DNA from: Cytophagales bacterium
GTDB lineage: Bacteria > Bacteroidota > Bacteroidia > Cytophagales > Spirosomataceae
Assembly: GCA_024742395.1 (NCBI GenBank)
Contig: JANSYO010000019.1
Location: 1 to 64,000, forward strand
Direction of reading: 5' to 3'
Length of the DNA stretch: 64,000 bases
Below the pieces are notes generated by a model. That model saw only the letters and a list, made by a program, of their open reading frames with translations. It was not told where the DNA came from and ran no database searches. A program made the translations under genes and the position numbers. This document shows, in pieces, positions 54,637-63,424 of this stretch. The first letter of the stretch is position 1. The number at the start of each line of letters is the position of its first letter.

Positions 54637-55482
54637 TTAATGGGACAGCTTAATTTGTACCTGTTCCTCAAATTTCGGTTTGTAGCTTGAAGAGACTGAT
54701 AAGTTTTCAGTAGGTAAATACTGCATTTTTATATCGTAGCCCTTCCGTGTTTTTTTAATGGTAGCAATTCTATCCTTGTTCACCATATACGAGCGATGGA
54801 TCCTTAGAATACCGGCATTTTCCATTCTGTTTTCCAGTTCTTTTAAACTGACCCGTACCAGCTCCCTGCTTACTCGTTCTCCTTCCAGATAAAATATATC
54901 GACATAGTTTCCTGACGACTGCAGATATAGAATCTGATCGTACCGAATAGCCAACAATACTTTATTATTATCGTCAGTCAGGGTGAAGAGTTGGCTTTCT
55001 TTATTGAGGGGCCCTGACACTGTCTTTTCAGCTTCTTGTTTAATTATGGATATCTTTTGCCGACTGGCAAAAAACCAGAGGCAGATCACATAAGGGCCAA
55101 TTGTCGTGAGGCTAACAAACTTTAACGTCAGTAAATACTCGTCAATTTCCTCCTTTACCGTAGGAAAGTCAGGGCCATAAATCAAATAAACAAAAAAGGC
55201 GATGAGAAGCACCTCTAAAGCCAGCCATAAGATTACGTGGTAAAGTCTGAATTTTTTAAGTTTCAAAACATACCTCAAAGGGAACTGAGTAAATAAAAAT
55301 ACCCCAACTCCCGTGCCGATATATATAAGAATAGACCCACCCCATTGCACCATATTAAAGGGGTTGTAAACCGATAGAAAAATGAAAGTAAACACCGCAA
55401 GAAAGCCTACTAAGAGCAACTTGTTTTTTGAAGAGTCTAAATAAGACGCTTCTTCTTTCAGTGTGTCTATCAATGAGTTCAT
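54637..55482 (-). CDS. LytTR-domain regulator with four-TM N-terminus
   Basis: A 281-residue membrane-bound regulator. Four hydrophobic segments occupy about residues 22-140; the C-terminal LytTR DNA-binding domain covers about 175-275 (YLQSSGNYVDIFYLEGERVS, LRIHRSYMVNKDRIATIKK). Such one-component regulators sense an envelope signal directly. It lies just upstream (97 bp) of the peroxidase gene on the same strand and probably controls the peroxidase/beta-helix pair, not the galactan genes. This is inferred from position. Confidence 0.85.
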   Translation of the reverse strand: MNSLIDTLKEEASYLDSSKNKLLLVGFLAVFTFIFLSVYNPFNMVQWGGSILIYIGTGVGVFLFTQFPLRYVLKLKKFRLYHVILWLALEVLLIAFFVYLIYGPDFPTVKEEIDEYLLTLKFVSLTTIGPYVICLWFFASRQKISIIKQEAEKTVSGPLNKESQLFTLTDDNNKVLLAIRYDQILYLQSSGNYVDIFYLEGERVSRELVRVSLKELENRMENAGILRIHRSYMVNKDRIATIKKTRKGYDIKMQYLPTENLSVSSSYKPKFEEQVQIKLSH

Positions 55483-55593
55483 TCCTACGGAGCCTTCTGC
55501 GTTGTCTCAATGATACAAATTATCAAAGAAAGCATCCATTTTCATAAGATGAATAATTTTTAAATTCCTGAAAGTACCGTTAATAAAAAAGTA

Positions 55594-55629
55594 AATCTCC
55601 CTACAATTTTTAGAAACCGTAAGGAGATT
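55594..55629 (-). terminator. Terminator after the GH29 gene
   Basis: AATCTCCCTAC (55594-55604) and GTAAGGAGATT (55619-55629) pair at 10 of 11 positions plus a G-T pair. On the minus strand the hairpin is followed by ACTTTTTTATT, which ends the transcript of the gene stopping at 55656. Confidence 0.75.
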
Positions 55630-55655
55630 CTTTCACTTTAATAACTTTACAAAGG

Positions 55656-57191
55656 CTATTTCAGATCTACTCTTATGGTAGTGGCATGAGATAACGGCAA
55701 GTTAGCTGGCTTTGTAATAATTAAACCCTCAGCGGTTTGTTTCCATTTGGTTTTACCTTCTACCCCTAAAATCTTCACTGAGGCTATTTTTTTATCCAAA
55801 AGATCAGACCCTTTGGCCAATGACACAATCTTGATATCTGTAGTGGGCTGTGCTAAACAAAAGGCATAAATGCCGTTTTCTTTAGAAGTGAATCTAAAAT
55901 CTGCCTCGGTAAACTCAATATTGTTGACATCGCTTATTCCACCGTGGTTTCCCTTGGCGGCCTTTTTTGTCATTGCCGGCCCTTCTCCGAATACTTTCCA
56001 TGGGCGTGACCCGTAAATTCCTTCACCATTGGTACCTGTCCAAGCCGCTATTTCTTCTAATATATCTAAAACATCCTGCTCCAGATCACCCTCAGGTGTT
56101 TGTACTACATTGAGCAGTAAATTGCCGTTTTTGCTGACAATATCAATTAGCATTTGGACTACGTCCTTTCCGGATTTGTAGGCCTGACCGGTTCTGTAAA
56201 ACCAATCACCAATAGAAGTATCTGTTTGCCAAGGATATGGACTAATGCCTTCGGTTTTTCCTCGTTCAATGTCCTTCACCCACATAGGATTGGCCTCGCC
56301 ATGTTTGCAATTGTACACTGCTTCTAATTTACCTCCGTTATGAGCAATATTATCGTTATAAAAATGTGCCAGCATCTCACGTCCTACCTGGCCAAAAGGC
56401 AATTCGCTGTCAGAATAAAGCAGGTCTGGGTGATACATATCTACCAGTTCATTAATGCTGTTTAGCCAGTTCTGCTGGTTTTTAGGGTCTCTAGTTAACC
56501 AGCCGGTATCGGCAGAATCGGCCTTTGGATGATACAGGTCTTGGTATTCAGGATTGGCACCATCGTAAGGTACTCCGGCATAAGGACCATCCCTATCTGC
56601 ACCATGACTGGGCTGATACCAGGTATAGCTTGCACCAAGATGCTCGGAAACACCAAAACGAAGACCTTCCTTTTTTGCCGCAGCCTGAAACAATCCGACG
56701 ATATCCTTTTTAGGCCCCATATTCACCGCATTCCATCGATGGATTTTTGAGTTCCACAAGAAGAAATTATCATGGTGAGTACCCATGCTCACAAAGTATT
56801 TTGCCCCCACACGTTTGTAAAGTTTCATTAACTGCTCCGGGTCAAACCTCTCTGCTTTCCACAAAGGAATTATATCTTTAAACCCGAATTCTGAAGGATG
56901 ACCGTAACGTTTTTGATGTAAAGAATAGACTCTTTCTGGTGTATCTATATAGGTGTTCTTTTTCCTGTTATGAATTCTGTTTTGATACATTTTTCTGGCG
57001 TACCAATCTCCCTCTCTTGGTACTGCCTGCGGGCCCCAATGTGCCCATATACCAAATTTGGCATCTCTAAACCAATCGGGGAATTCGTAGTTTCTTTCAA
57101 AAGATTCCAAAGAAGGCTCAAACTTCTTCTGGGCAAAAGAGCCCAAACAGGTAAGTAAGAACAAGAGAAACGCAATACTTTTTAATTTCAT
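55656..57191 (-). CDS. Glycoside hydrolase family 29
   Basis: A 511-residue exported enzyme (signal peptide MKLKSIAFLLFLLTCLGSFAQ; start at ATG 57189-57191, since the longer frame lacks an export signal). The GH29 barrel is recognisable from FRDAKFGIWAHWGPQAVP, the GAKYFVSMGTHHDNFFLW block and PDLLYSDSELPFG, whose Asp is the likely nucleophile. GH29 contains alpha-L-fucosidases and, in porphyran loci of gut Bacteroides, an alpha-L-galactosidase. In a galactan locus with GH117 the L-galactosidase role is plausible; fucosidase remains the default. Followed by a clear terminator. Confidence 0.85.
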   Translation of the reverse strand: MKLKSIAFLLFLLTCLGSFAQKKFEPSLESFERNYEFPDWFRDAKFGIWAHWGPQAVPREGDWYARKMYQNRIHNRKKNTYIDTPERVYSLHQKRYGHPSEFGFKDIIPLWKAERFDPEQLMKLYKRVGAKYFVSMGTHHDNFFLWNSKIHRWNAVNMGPKKDIVGLFQAAAKKEGLRFGVSEHLGASYTWYQPSHGADRDGPYAGVPYDGANPEYQDLYHPKADSADTGWLTRDPKNQQNWLNSINELVDMYHPDLLYSDSELPFGQVGREMLAHFYNDNIAHNGGKLEAVYNCKHGEANPMWVKDIERGKTEGISPYPWQTDTSIGDWFYRTGQAYKSGKDVVQMLIDIVSKNGNLLLNVVQTPEGDLEQDVLDILEEIAAWTGTNGEGIYGSRPWKVFGEGPAMTKKAAKGNHGGISDVNNIEFTEADFRFTSKENGIYAFCLAQPTTDIKIVSLAKGSDLLDKKIASVKILGVEGKTKWKQTAEGLIITKPANLPLSHATTIRVDLK

Positions 57192-57406
57192 TATCGCAGA
57201 TAGTTTATAAGGTTTACCTAGAAAATGAGACCTGAATTTGAAACAAGAAGGGTGTAAATAAAGTATTACATTGTTAATCACATATTCCCCTCTGCCGTAT
57301 CCTTCTCCGTAATTTTCTAAGAATACTCAAAATTCTTACATTTTTAGCTGCTAATACGAAACTGATTTAGCTTAGGCGAATACAATTTTGGCAAATGAGG
57401 ACATGA

Positions 57407-58789
57407 CTAATTATGTTCACCCCTCATTGCATTACTTCTAGCTCTGTTATATTTATCCGCCTCTTTAAGCACATTCTCAGGGTGAGGGTCTAACCATTGA
57501 GCATCCATATTTTTAGCGTCCCACTCAGCGTATGCTTTCTCCAGTTCAATGATAAGATCCATGTGTTCTTCCGCGATATCCTTTCGTTCATATGGATCAT
57601 TCTTTAAATCAAAAAGTAACGTTTTCTTTTTATATGCACTTTTATACAGTTTATAGTCTCCTTTTCTAACTGCGTATTCAAAACCACCCACAGAACGCCA
57701 AAACAACTTTTCATGTGGGTACCCTTGCTTTTCTTCTTTTATAAATGGTAGTAAGCTAACGCCCTCCAATTGCGGGTGATTTTCTTTTGAAAGCCCTGCA
57801 GATTCCAGAAAAGTAGGAAACAAATCCAAGGAGCTAACAGGTTTTTGAAAATGTTTATTCCCTGTGATTCCGGCAGGCCAGGAAATGAAAAATGGCACTT
57901 TTATTCCTCCTTCAAACAACATACCCTTATGACCTCTGAAGGGTCTGTTGTCTGCATGTTCTACTCTACCACCGTTATCACTTAAAAATACGATCATAGT
58001 GTTTTCCTTGATGCCGGCGGCCTGTAAGGTAGAATCTATCTTTCCTACTCCGGCATCAACGGCTGCCACCATAGCTGCATAGATACTTCTTCCTCCATAT
58101 TCGATATGTGCGGTTTGATCCAAATACATTTTAGTTACTTGGTCTGGAGCATGAGGAGCATTGTATGACAGATAGATAAAGAATGGGTCCTCCTTTTTCT
58201 GAGAGATAAACTGAATAGCCTCTTCTGTAAAATCATCAGTCAAATAGGATAACTCACTTTGAGGCACTTCCTGTCCATTTCTCAGAATCGTTCTCGTGCT
58301 CCCTGATGGCGTACCCCAATAATTCATTCCACCTGCTACAAAACCAAACCAATGCTCAAAACCTTGAGCTGTGGGGTGAAGGTCTTTATGATCCCCCAGG
58401 TGCCATTTGCCAATGGCACTGGTTTTATACCCCGCTTCTTTCAAGGCCTCCGGAATCAATATTTCTGAAGATGGTGTACCCACTGTGATATCATCTTCTG
58501 CATGTTCTTCTATATTGCAATCATGCCCAAAACGTGCCTGATATCTACCCGTAAGAAGACCAGCTCTTGACGGACTGCAATAAGGGTGCGAAACATAGGC
58601 ATTATTAAAAATTACACCTTGAGAAGCCAGCCTGTCAAGATTGGGAGTCTGAATATCTGTAGCACCATTAAAACCCACATCTGCCCAGCCTTGATCATCT
58701 GTGAGAATGACAATTATATTGGGTTTGTTTTGACTAAATCCAAGAAGAGAAATAAGAAGAAGAAAATTGATTATTGTGAACTTTTTCAT
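57407..58789 (-). CDS. Family S1 sulfatase (formylglycine type)
   Basis: A 460-residue exported sulfatase (signal peptide MKKFTIINFLLLISLLGFSQ; ATG at 58787-58789). Metal-binding ILTDDQGWAD, formylglycine motif with Cys71 ([16 protein letters not shown]), AIGKWHLGD and LSDNGG are all intact. It removes sulfate from galactan oligosaccharides in the periplasm or at the surface; the subfamily, and so the position of the ester, cannot be told from sequence alone. It begins 22 nt after the stop of the other sulfatase gene, so they are cotranscribed. A formylglycine-generating enzyme is needed but not encoded here. Confidence 0.9.
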   Translation of the reverse strand: MKKFTIINFLLLISLLGFSQNKPNIIVILTDDQGWADVGFNGATDIQTPNLDRLASQGVIFNNAYVSHPYCSPSRAGLLTGRYQARFGHDCNIEEHAEDDITVGTPSSEILIPEALKEAGYKTSAIGKWHLGDHKDLHPTAQGFEHWFGFVAGGMNYWGTPSGSTRTILRNGQEVPQSELSYLTDDFTEEAIQFISQKKEDPFFIYLSYNAPHAPDQVTKMYLDQTAHIEYGGRSIYAAMVAAVDAGVGKIDSTLQAAGIKENTMIVFLSDNGGRVEHADNRPFRGHKGMLFEGGIKVPFFISWPAGITGNKHFQKPVSSLDLFPTFLESAGLSKENHPQLEGVSLLPFIKEEKQGYPHEKLFWRSVGGFEYAVRKGDYKLYKSAYKKKTLLFDLKNDPYERKDIAEEHMDLIIELEKAYAEWDAKNMDAQWLDPHPENVLKEADKYNRARSNAMRGEHN

Positions 58790-58811
58790 GATTAAAGCAG
58801 AAGAAAATGAT

Positions 58812-60476
58812 TTAATACGAACCGGCATTATGACTTTCTAAAGTGTACCTCAGAATTTTAGGGACACCAGTACCTCTTGCATTCAAAATTTCAGATTTCC
58901 AGACTTTCCTCATTTGATCCAATTTTTCTTTTTTAGACTCTTCAAAAGCAAGGTTATTTAGTTCAGCGGGATCAGATGCCAGGTGGTACAACTCTTCATA
59001 AACGGGTGATTCACCATTCAATGGAGCTTCCACGAAATCCTGATAAACGGCCAGATCATGGTCATGCACTCCATAAAGTAATTTGTTTTCTTTTATTCCA
59101 AATTGCTTTGCTACAGCTAGTTTTTTTGCGGCTGAAAATGTCTCATTTTTATAATACCGAATATATTTCCACTCTTTATCCTGAACGGCCTCACAACGAG
59201 GATTTCCAAACTGAGTGGACCATAAGTTCTCAGTGAAAATATACGGTCTTACTTCTCTGTCATCTCCTTTTAATAAATGGCTTAAATCTTTACCCTGAAA
59301 AGCCTCAGGCTTCTTGATACCCGCCATGGCCAGCATAGTAGCCGGTATGTCAATACTCTGCACCAGAGCATCGGATCTTAACCCACGCTGTTCTGATGGC
59401 AGTGACGGATCATAAATAATCATAGGAACATGTGTCACCGTTTCATAACATAAGGCTTTGCCTCCCAGACCTTGCTCCCCATGAAATAAACCATGATCAG
59501 AGGTAAAAATGATGACAGTATTTTTATCTAAGCCTTGCATTTCCAGATTTTTTCTCAGATTTCCTACCAGACGATCTATGCCAGTAATGGCCTGATATTC
59601 CCTGATAATTCTTTCCTTATTATCCTCTGGTGTATTTGAATAACTATAACTTTCCTGCCGATCAGACACCCGATGTATATCCTTAGGTAGTTTTGGTGTT
59701 TTAATGTCCTTTTTCGCTATATAATTAGGAGGCATTTGAATGTCTTTGTCCCGATAAAGCGTTCTGTACATAGCATCGTCTTCCGGTTTTAATTTCATGG
59801 AACTGGTACCGGCTCCATGAGGTAAATTAAAGCAGATAGACAAAACAAATGGCTGATCTTTAGGGCGGTCATCCAAGAATTGAAGAGCTCCTTCTAATCT
59901 TTCTTCGTTTGACCCTCCTAAAAAGTCCATAACCCCTTCATTAATAATTTCTACCTGTGTATTTGCTTTTGCCCCGTTAAAAATTTTATGTCTGTCTTTC
60001 GGATAAAATCCCAAATGACCGTGCCCCGCGTACCAATAGTCAAAACTCCGATCCATTAAACCACCCTCATACCCTCCATCACCTATAGGTGCATGATTTT
60101 TTCCAATCCATCCGGTATAATAACCACTCTTTTTCATAATCATGGGATAAGAAAGCTCCCATGCTTCTGCTGATACACTGGTGCCACTATTAAAATTAAC
60201 CTGATGTTTCCTTTCGTATTGGCTGAGTAAAATGGAAACTCTGCTTGGGGTACAAATGCCACTGGTGATATGGGCATTCGTAAAAAAAACACCTTCTGAT
60301 GCCAGTCGGTCAATATTCGGAGTCTGGGTAATCCGATTGCCATCGCAGCCCATCATTCCGTAGGTCTGATCATCTGTAAGAATGAAAACGAAATTAGGCT
60401 TCTCTTGGGCTAAAATTTTCGAACAAACGCTGCTTAGGATGAGAAGACTAAACGTCAGATAATTTCTTCGTAGCAT
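58812..60476 (-). CDS. Family S1 sulfatase (formylglycine type)
   Basis: A 554-residue exported sulfatase (signal peptide ending SKILAQ). The metal site FILTDDQTYG, the formylglycine motif with Cys75 (GICTPSRVSIL), GWIGKNHAP and TSDHGLFHGEQ are intact. It is about 95 residues longer than its neighbour and of a different subgroup: the DHGLFHGEQ form and the long C-terminal region resemble sulfatases acting on larger or different sulfate esters. It is the first gene of the pair, with a 276-bp divergent upstream region shared with the EF-hand gene. Confidence 0.9.
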   Translation of the reverse strand: MLRRNYLTFSLLILSSVCSKILAQEKPNFVFILTDDQTYGMMGCDGNRITQTPNIDRLASEGVFFTNAHITSGICTPSRVSILLSQYERKHQVNFNSGTSVSAEAWELSYPMIMKKSGYYTGWIGKNHAPIGDGGYEGGLMDRSFDYWYAGHGHLGFYPKDRHKIFNGAKANTQVEIINEGVMDFLGGSNEERLEGALQFLDDRPKDQPFVLSICFNLPHGAGTSSMKLKPEDDAMYRTLYRDKDIQMPPNYIAKKDIKTPKLPKDIHRVSDRQESYSYSNTPEDNKERIIREYQAITGIDRLVGNLRKNLEMQGLDKNTVIIFTSDHGLFHGEQGLGGKALCYETVTHVPMIIYDPSLPSEQRGLRSDALVQSIDIPATMLAMAGIKKPEAFQGKDLSHLLKGDDREVRPYIFTENLWSTQFGNPRCEAVQDKEWKYIRYYKNETFSAAKKLAVAKQFGIKENKLLYGVHDHDLAVYQDFVEAPLNGESPVYEELYHLASDPAELNNLAFEESKKEKLDQMRKVWKSEILNARGTGVPKILRYTLESHNAGSY

Positions 60477-60752
60477 TTTATTTTCAATAGGTTGAACTTC
60501 CTATCAAAGGAATGAAAGTATACTCGAAAATGCTGTCAGAATTTTACCAACAATGTGGTATAAATTGGCAATAAGAGAAGTCTCGCCTGAATTAATTCGT
60601 GTTAGCGACCCTTTTTATCAAGAGTATTGATACTTAATTGACCTTTAATCTAGACATCCAATTCGAAAAAAGATTTAATACTCCCGCAAGTTTTGGCCGA
60701 GTTGTGACTCTAAAAGAATAGAAACAAAATAAATCAATTAACTAAAAAAAAT

Positions 60753-61037
60753 ATGACAAGAGTAATCGCAACATCCATTCTTCTTTTAAGCTTAGGAGCT
60801 TGCAAAAACAGCAAACCACAACAAAACCAGGACCCAAGAATAAATCAGCTTTTTAGCCAAATGGACTCCAATAATGATGGTTTACTTTCAAAATCTGAGG
60901 TTAAAGGACCTATCCAAAATGATTTTGCAAAAATAGATACAGATAATGACGGCTTTATTTCTAAAGAAGAACTAGCCAAAGCACCAAAACCTCAAGGAAA
61001 CCGAGGCGGAAGACCTCAGGGCCCTCCAAGAGGTTAA
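60753..61037 (+). CDS. Small EF-hand lipoprotein
   Basis: A 94-residue lipoprotein (signal peptide with lipobox LGAC, Cys17) with two EF-hand loops: DSNNDGLLSKSE and DTDNDGFISKEE, both with full calcium ligands. The C-terminal tail is Gly/Pro/Arg-rich (GNRGGRPQGPPRG). It probably binds calcium at the cell surface; calcium is also needed by S1 sulfatases and by the FG-GAP repeats of this locus, but a link is speculative. It is transcribed divergently from the sulfatase pair and convergently with the GH117 gene. Confidence 0.75.
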   Translation: MTRVIATSILLLSLGACKNSKPQQNQDPRINQLFSQMDSNNDGLLSKSEVKGPIQNDFAKIDTDNDGFISKEELAKAPKPQGNRGGRPQGPPRG

Positions 61038-61044
61038 TGTTTTA

Positions 61045-61077
61045 TCAAACCTCAGGACAGTTAATCCTGAGGTTTGA
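61045..61077. terminator. Bidirectional terminator between the EF-hand and GH117 genes
   Basis: TCAAACCTCAGGA (61045-61057) and TCCTGAGGTTTGA (61065-61077) form a perfect 13-bp stem with loop CAGTTAA, placed between convergent genes. AT-rich sequence flanks both sides, so it can serve both. Confidence 0.8.
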
Positions 61078-61079
61078 AA

Positions 61080-62342
61080 TTATCTCTTTGTATTCAGAAT
61101 CCTCTCTTTCTGCTCTTTACTCAAGCCCAACTGATAGTAGAACTCTGGTTTAAGGTAAACATGTGCTTTTTTCATTTCCGGATCATGCAAATCCTGACTT
61201 AAATCACAGTCAAACCTCAGTAAGACAGAGTGGTTGGTGTCCCAACCTGTTACGTTCGTCAAGTGCGAAATACCCCAGGTAATTCCACGCCCATCTTTGG
61301 TGTCTGTGAAGGCATCTGGAATATAGGGTCCCCCGGCGATAGGCAAATATTCAGTTATTGCCGCAATTTTAAAATTCACGCCATCTTCGGCATATTGAAT
61401 GGTATTATGCTCATTGCCATCTCTTATGACCAAAGCGGCCATTCCAGACTTAAATGGAAACAAAGTGGTTTCATGTCCTGAGTTAATAACCGGATTTAAA
61501 GGGTGTTTTTTAAAAGGCCCCAAGGGGTTATCTGCAATAGCCAAACCCTGCATTCTAACCAAATTAGGCTGCTTATTAAAATCGGATTTATAATACAAAT
61601 AGATTTTACCCTTGTAGACTATTGGATAAGGATCATGAATTGAAAATTGATCCCACTCTCCTTCACCGCCGTTGGGTATCACTATCTTATTGTAAGGTGT
61701 CCAGGGTCCATCAGGTGAATCTGCATAGGAAACAGCTACCGGACAGTCATCTCCCCTTTTCCCGCTGGTCTCCATAAATCCTTGATAATACAAATAGTAT
61801 TTGCCTTTCCACTCCAAAATGTCTGTAGTTGAAACTGACCTCCAGCCCACATGAGGTTTTGGTGGTCTGGGAATTGCTACACCCTGCTCTTCCCATGTAA
61901 ATCCATCTGTACTGGTGGCATACCAAATCTCTGATAGATCCCAGTCGGCAGATGGGATGGTATCGTTACTTAAGGCCGCTCCCTGAGGTGGTTTAGAGGT
62001 ATGCCTGTACGTGTACCAAACATAGTATTTCCCATTTTTAAAAATCACTTTAGAAGGATCTCTTCTTGAAATTGTTCCATCATGGTTATTGTAATCAAAA
62101 CCTTTTAACTCTGTGTATTTAAACTGAGTATACAGCTCATTATCAATAGGCTGCGGCCCTATATATGCTTCATAATTACGCTTAAGTGCTTCACTTAATG
62201 GTCTGTCAGGTTTACTATCAGGAAGAATGAACGGAAAACCTTTTTCAGACTTTGACTTACTTTGAGAAAAACTAAGGACAGGTAGAAGTGCTATCACAAA
62301 AGTGAAGAGTATTAAGGAAGCAATTGACTTCTTTAAAAGCAT
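61080..62342 (-). CDS. Glycoside hydrolase family 117 (anhydrogalactosidase-type)
   Basis: A 420-residue exported enzyme (start at ATG 62340-62342, MLLKKSIASLILFTFVIALL). The five-bladed propeller of GH117 is recognisable: DRPLSEALKRNYE, RRDPSKVIFKNGKYYVWYTY with the catalytic-type Asp95, SIHDPYPIVYKGKIYLYY, and SGHETTLFP. Family members remove non-reducing-end 3,6-anhydro-L-galactose from neoagaro-oligosaccharides. That points to agar/porphyran, while the DgoK route and GH127 point to D-anhydrogalactose, so the true substrate is open. It lies next to an AraC regulator gene (80 bp upstream). Confidence 0.85.
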   Translation of the reverse strand: MLLKKSIASLILFTFVIALLPVLSFSQSKSKSEKGFPFILPDSKPDRPLSEALKRNYEAYIGPQPIDNELYTQFKYTELKGFDYNNHDGTISRRDPSKVIFKNGKYYVWYTYRHTSKPPQGAALSNDTIPSADWDLSEIWYATSTDGFTWEEQGVAIPRPPKPHVGWRSVSTTDILEWKGKYYLYYQGFMETSGKRGDDCPVAVSYADSPDGPWTPYNKIVIPNGGEGEWDQFSIHDPYPIVYKGKIYLYYKSDFNKQPNLVRMQGLAIADNPLGPFKKHPLNPVINSGHETTLFPFKSGMAALVIRDGNEHNTIQYAEDGVNFKIAAITEYLPIAGGPYIPDAFTDTKDGRGITWGISHLTNVTGWDTNHSVLLRFDCDLSQDLHDPEMKKAHVYLKPEFYYQLGLSKEQKERILNTKR

Positions 62343-62421
62343 GGTTATGACTGTTAGATGGAACTTCAAACTAGAGAATAAAAACCTTTTAAAAGACAAA
62401 TAGGATTGGCAATTGCTTGTA

Positions 62422-63264
62422 CTAATTTAACATTAGGCCTCTTGAACGACTTCTGAACTCCTTAGGACTAAGACCTTTCCACTTTTTGAAAGCCCGATTA
62501 AAATAAGGTATATCGTCGAATCCAGACTCGAAAGCAACTTCATTCACCCTCTTTTCGCCTGAAGCCAAAAGTTGAGCAGCGGCTTCCAGGCGGTACTCTA
62601 AAATAACCTCGAAGAGCGTCTTTCCTGTGGTCTTTTTAAAATACCGACAGAAAGATGTGGGGGTGAGGCCTGCCTTTTCAGCCACTTCTTCTAAAGTTAT
62701 ATTCTCTCTGAAATGCTCAATAATATACCTGAAAACAGAGTGATATCTATCTGGTTTGGTGTTTTCTGCAGGAATAACATCCAATATTGCCTCAGATGGC
62801 GTTTGACTCAATTCTAAGAAAAGGTCTAACAATGCAACTAGCCGTTTTGAACCATTTAGTTCAAACAAACCTTTTATTTCCTTTTCAAAATCACCTGCGA
62901 ATTTGATACCGTATTTTGACAGAAAAAAGTGTCTTTTGATTTCTTCGAATTCAGGTAATTGAAAAAAAGATTTGTCAAAAATCGTTTCCTGAAACTGAAT
63001 AACAAATGATTGTACATGGCTACCATCTGCATTTAATTTATTAAGCCAGCAGTGAGGTAAATTAGCTCCCAAAAAAACCAATTCTCCTGCCTGAAACTCC
63101 TCCATTTTCATTCCCACATAACGGGTTCCTGTTCCCTTTGCTATATAAGTCAGCTCAAACTCAGGGTGATAGTGAAACGGGGCATCAAAACTAGGCAGTT
63201 CTATGGCTCGGTAAACTACAGAATGGTTTCTACCGGAATCAATATGCTCTAAAACTGCCCTCAT
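62422..63264 (-). CDS. AraC family regulator
   Basis: A 280-residue regulator with an N-terminal cupin sensing domain (FHYHPEFELTYIAKGTGTRY) and a C-terminal AraC domain (about 175-275; EKAGLTPTSFCRYFKKTTGK and VAFESGFDDIPYFNRAFKKW). It is a paralogue of the regulator at 42079-42960, with the same HPE-E-Y-KGTGTRYVG signature in the sensing part. It precedes the GH117 gene by 80 bp and is divergent from the alcohol dehydrogenase gene, so it could control either. Two similar regulators in one locus suggest two related inducers. Confidence 0.87.
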   Translation of the reverse strand: MRAVLEHIDSGRNHSVVYRAIELPSFDAPFHYHPEFELTYIAKGTGTRYVGMKMEEFQAGELVFLGANLPHCWLNKLNADGSHVQSFVIQFQETIFDKSFFQLPEFEEIKRHFFLSKYGIKFAGDFEKEIKGLFELNGSKRLVALLDLFLELSQTPSEAILDVIPAENTKPDRYHSVFRYIIEHFRENITLEEVAEKAGLTPTSFCRYFKKTTGKTLFEVILEYRLEAAAQLLASGEKRVNEVAFESGFDDIPYFNRAFKKWKGLSPKEFRSRSRGLMLN

Positions 63265-63424
63265 TTCTCATTTTAGTATCTGTCAGCCCAATATTAAGAA
63301 AAAATAAGACAATTTTTTGAAAATAAACACCAAATAAGTCCATCTTAATTCGCTGAACTTTGCTCAGGTTAAATTAGAATAAACAAAGAACTGGCCTTAG
63401 CCCTACAGACTAAAAGATTCAAAT

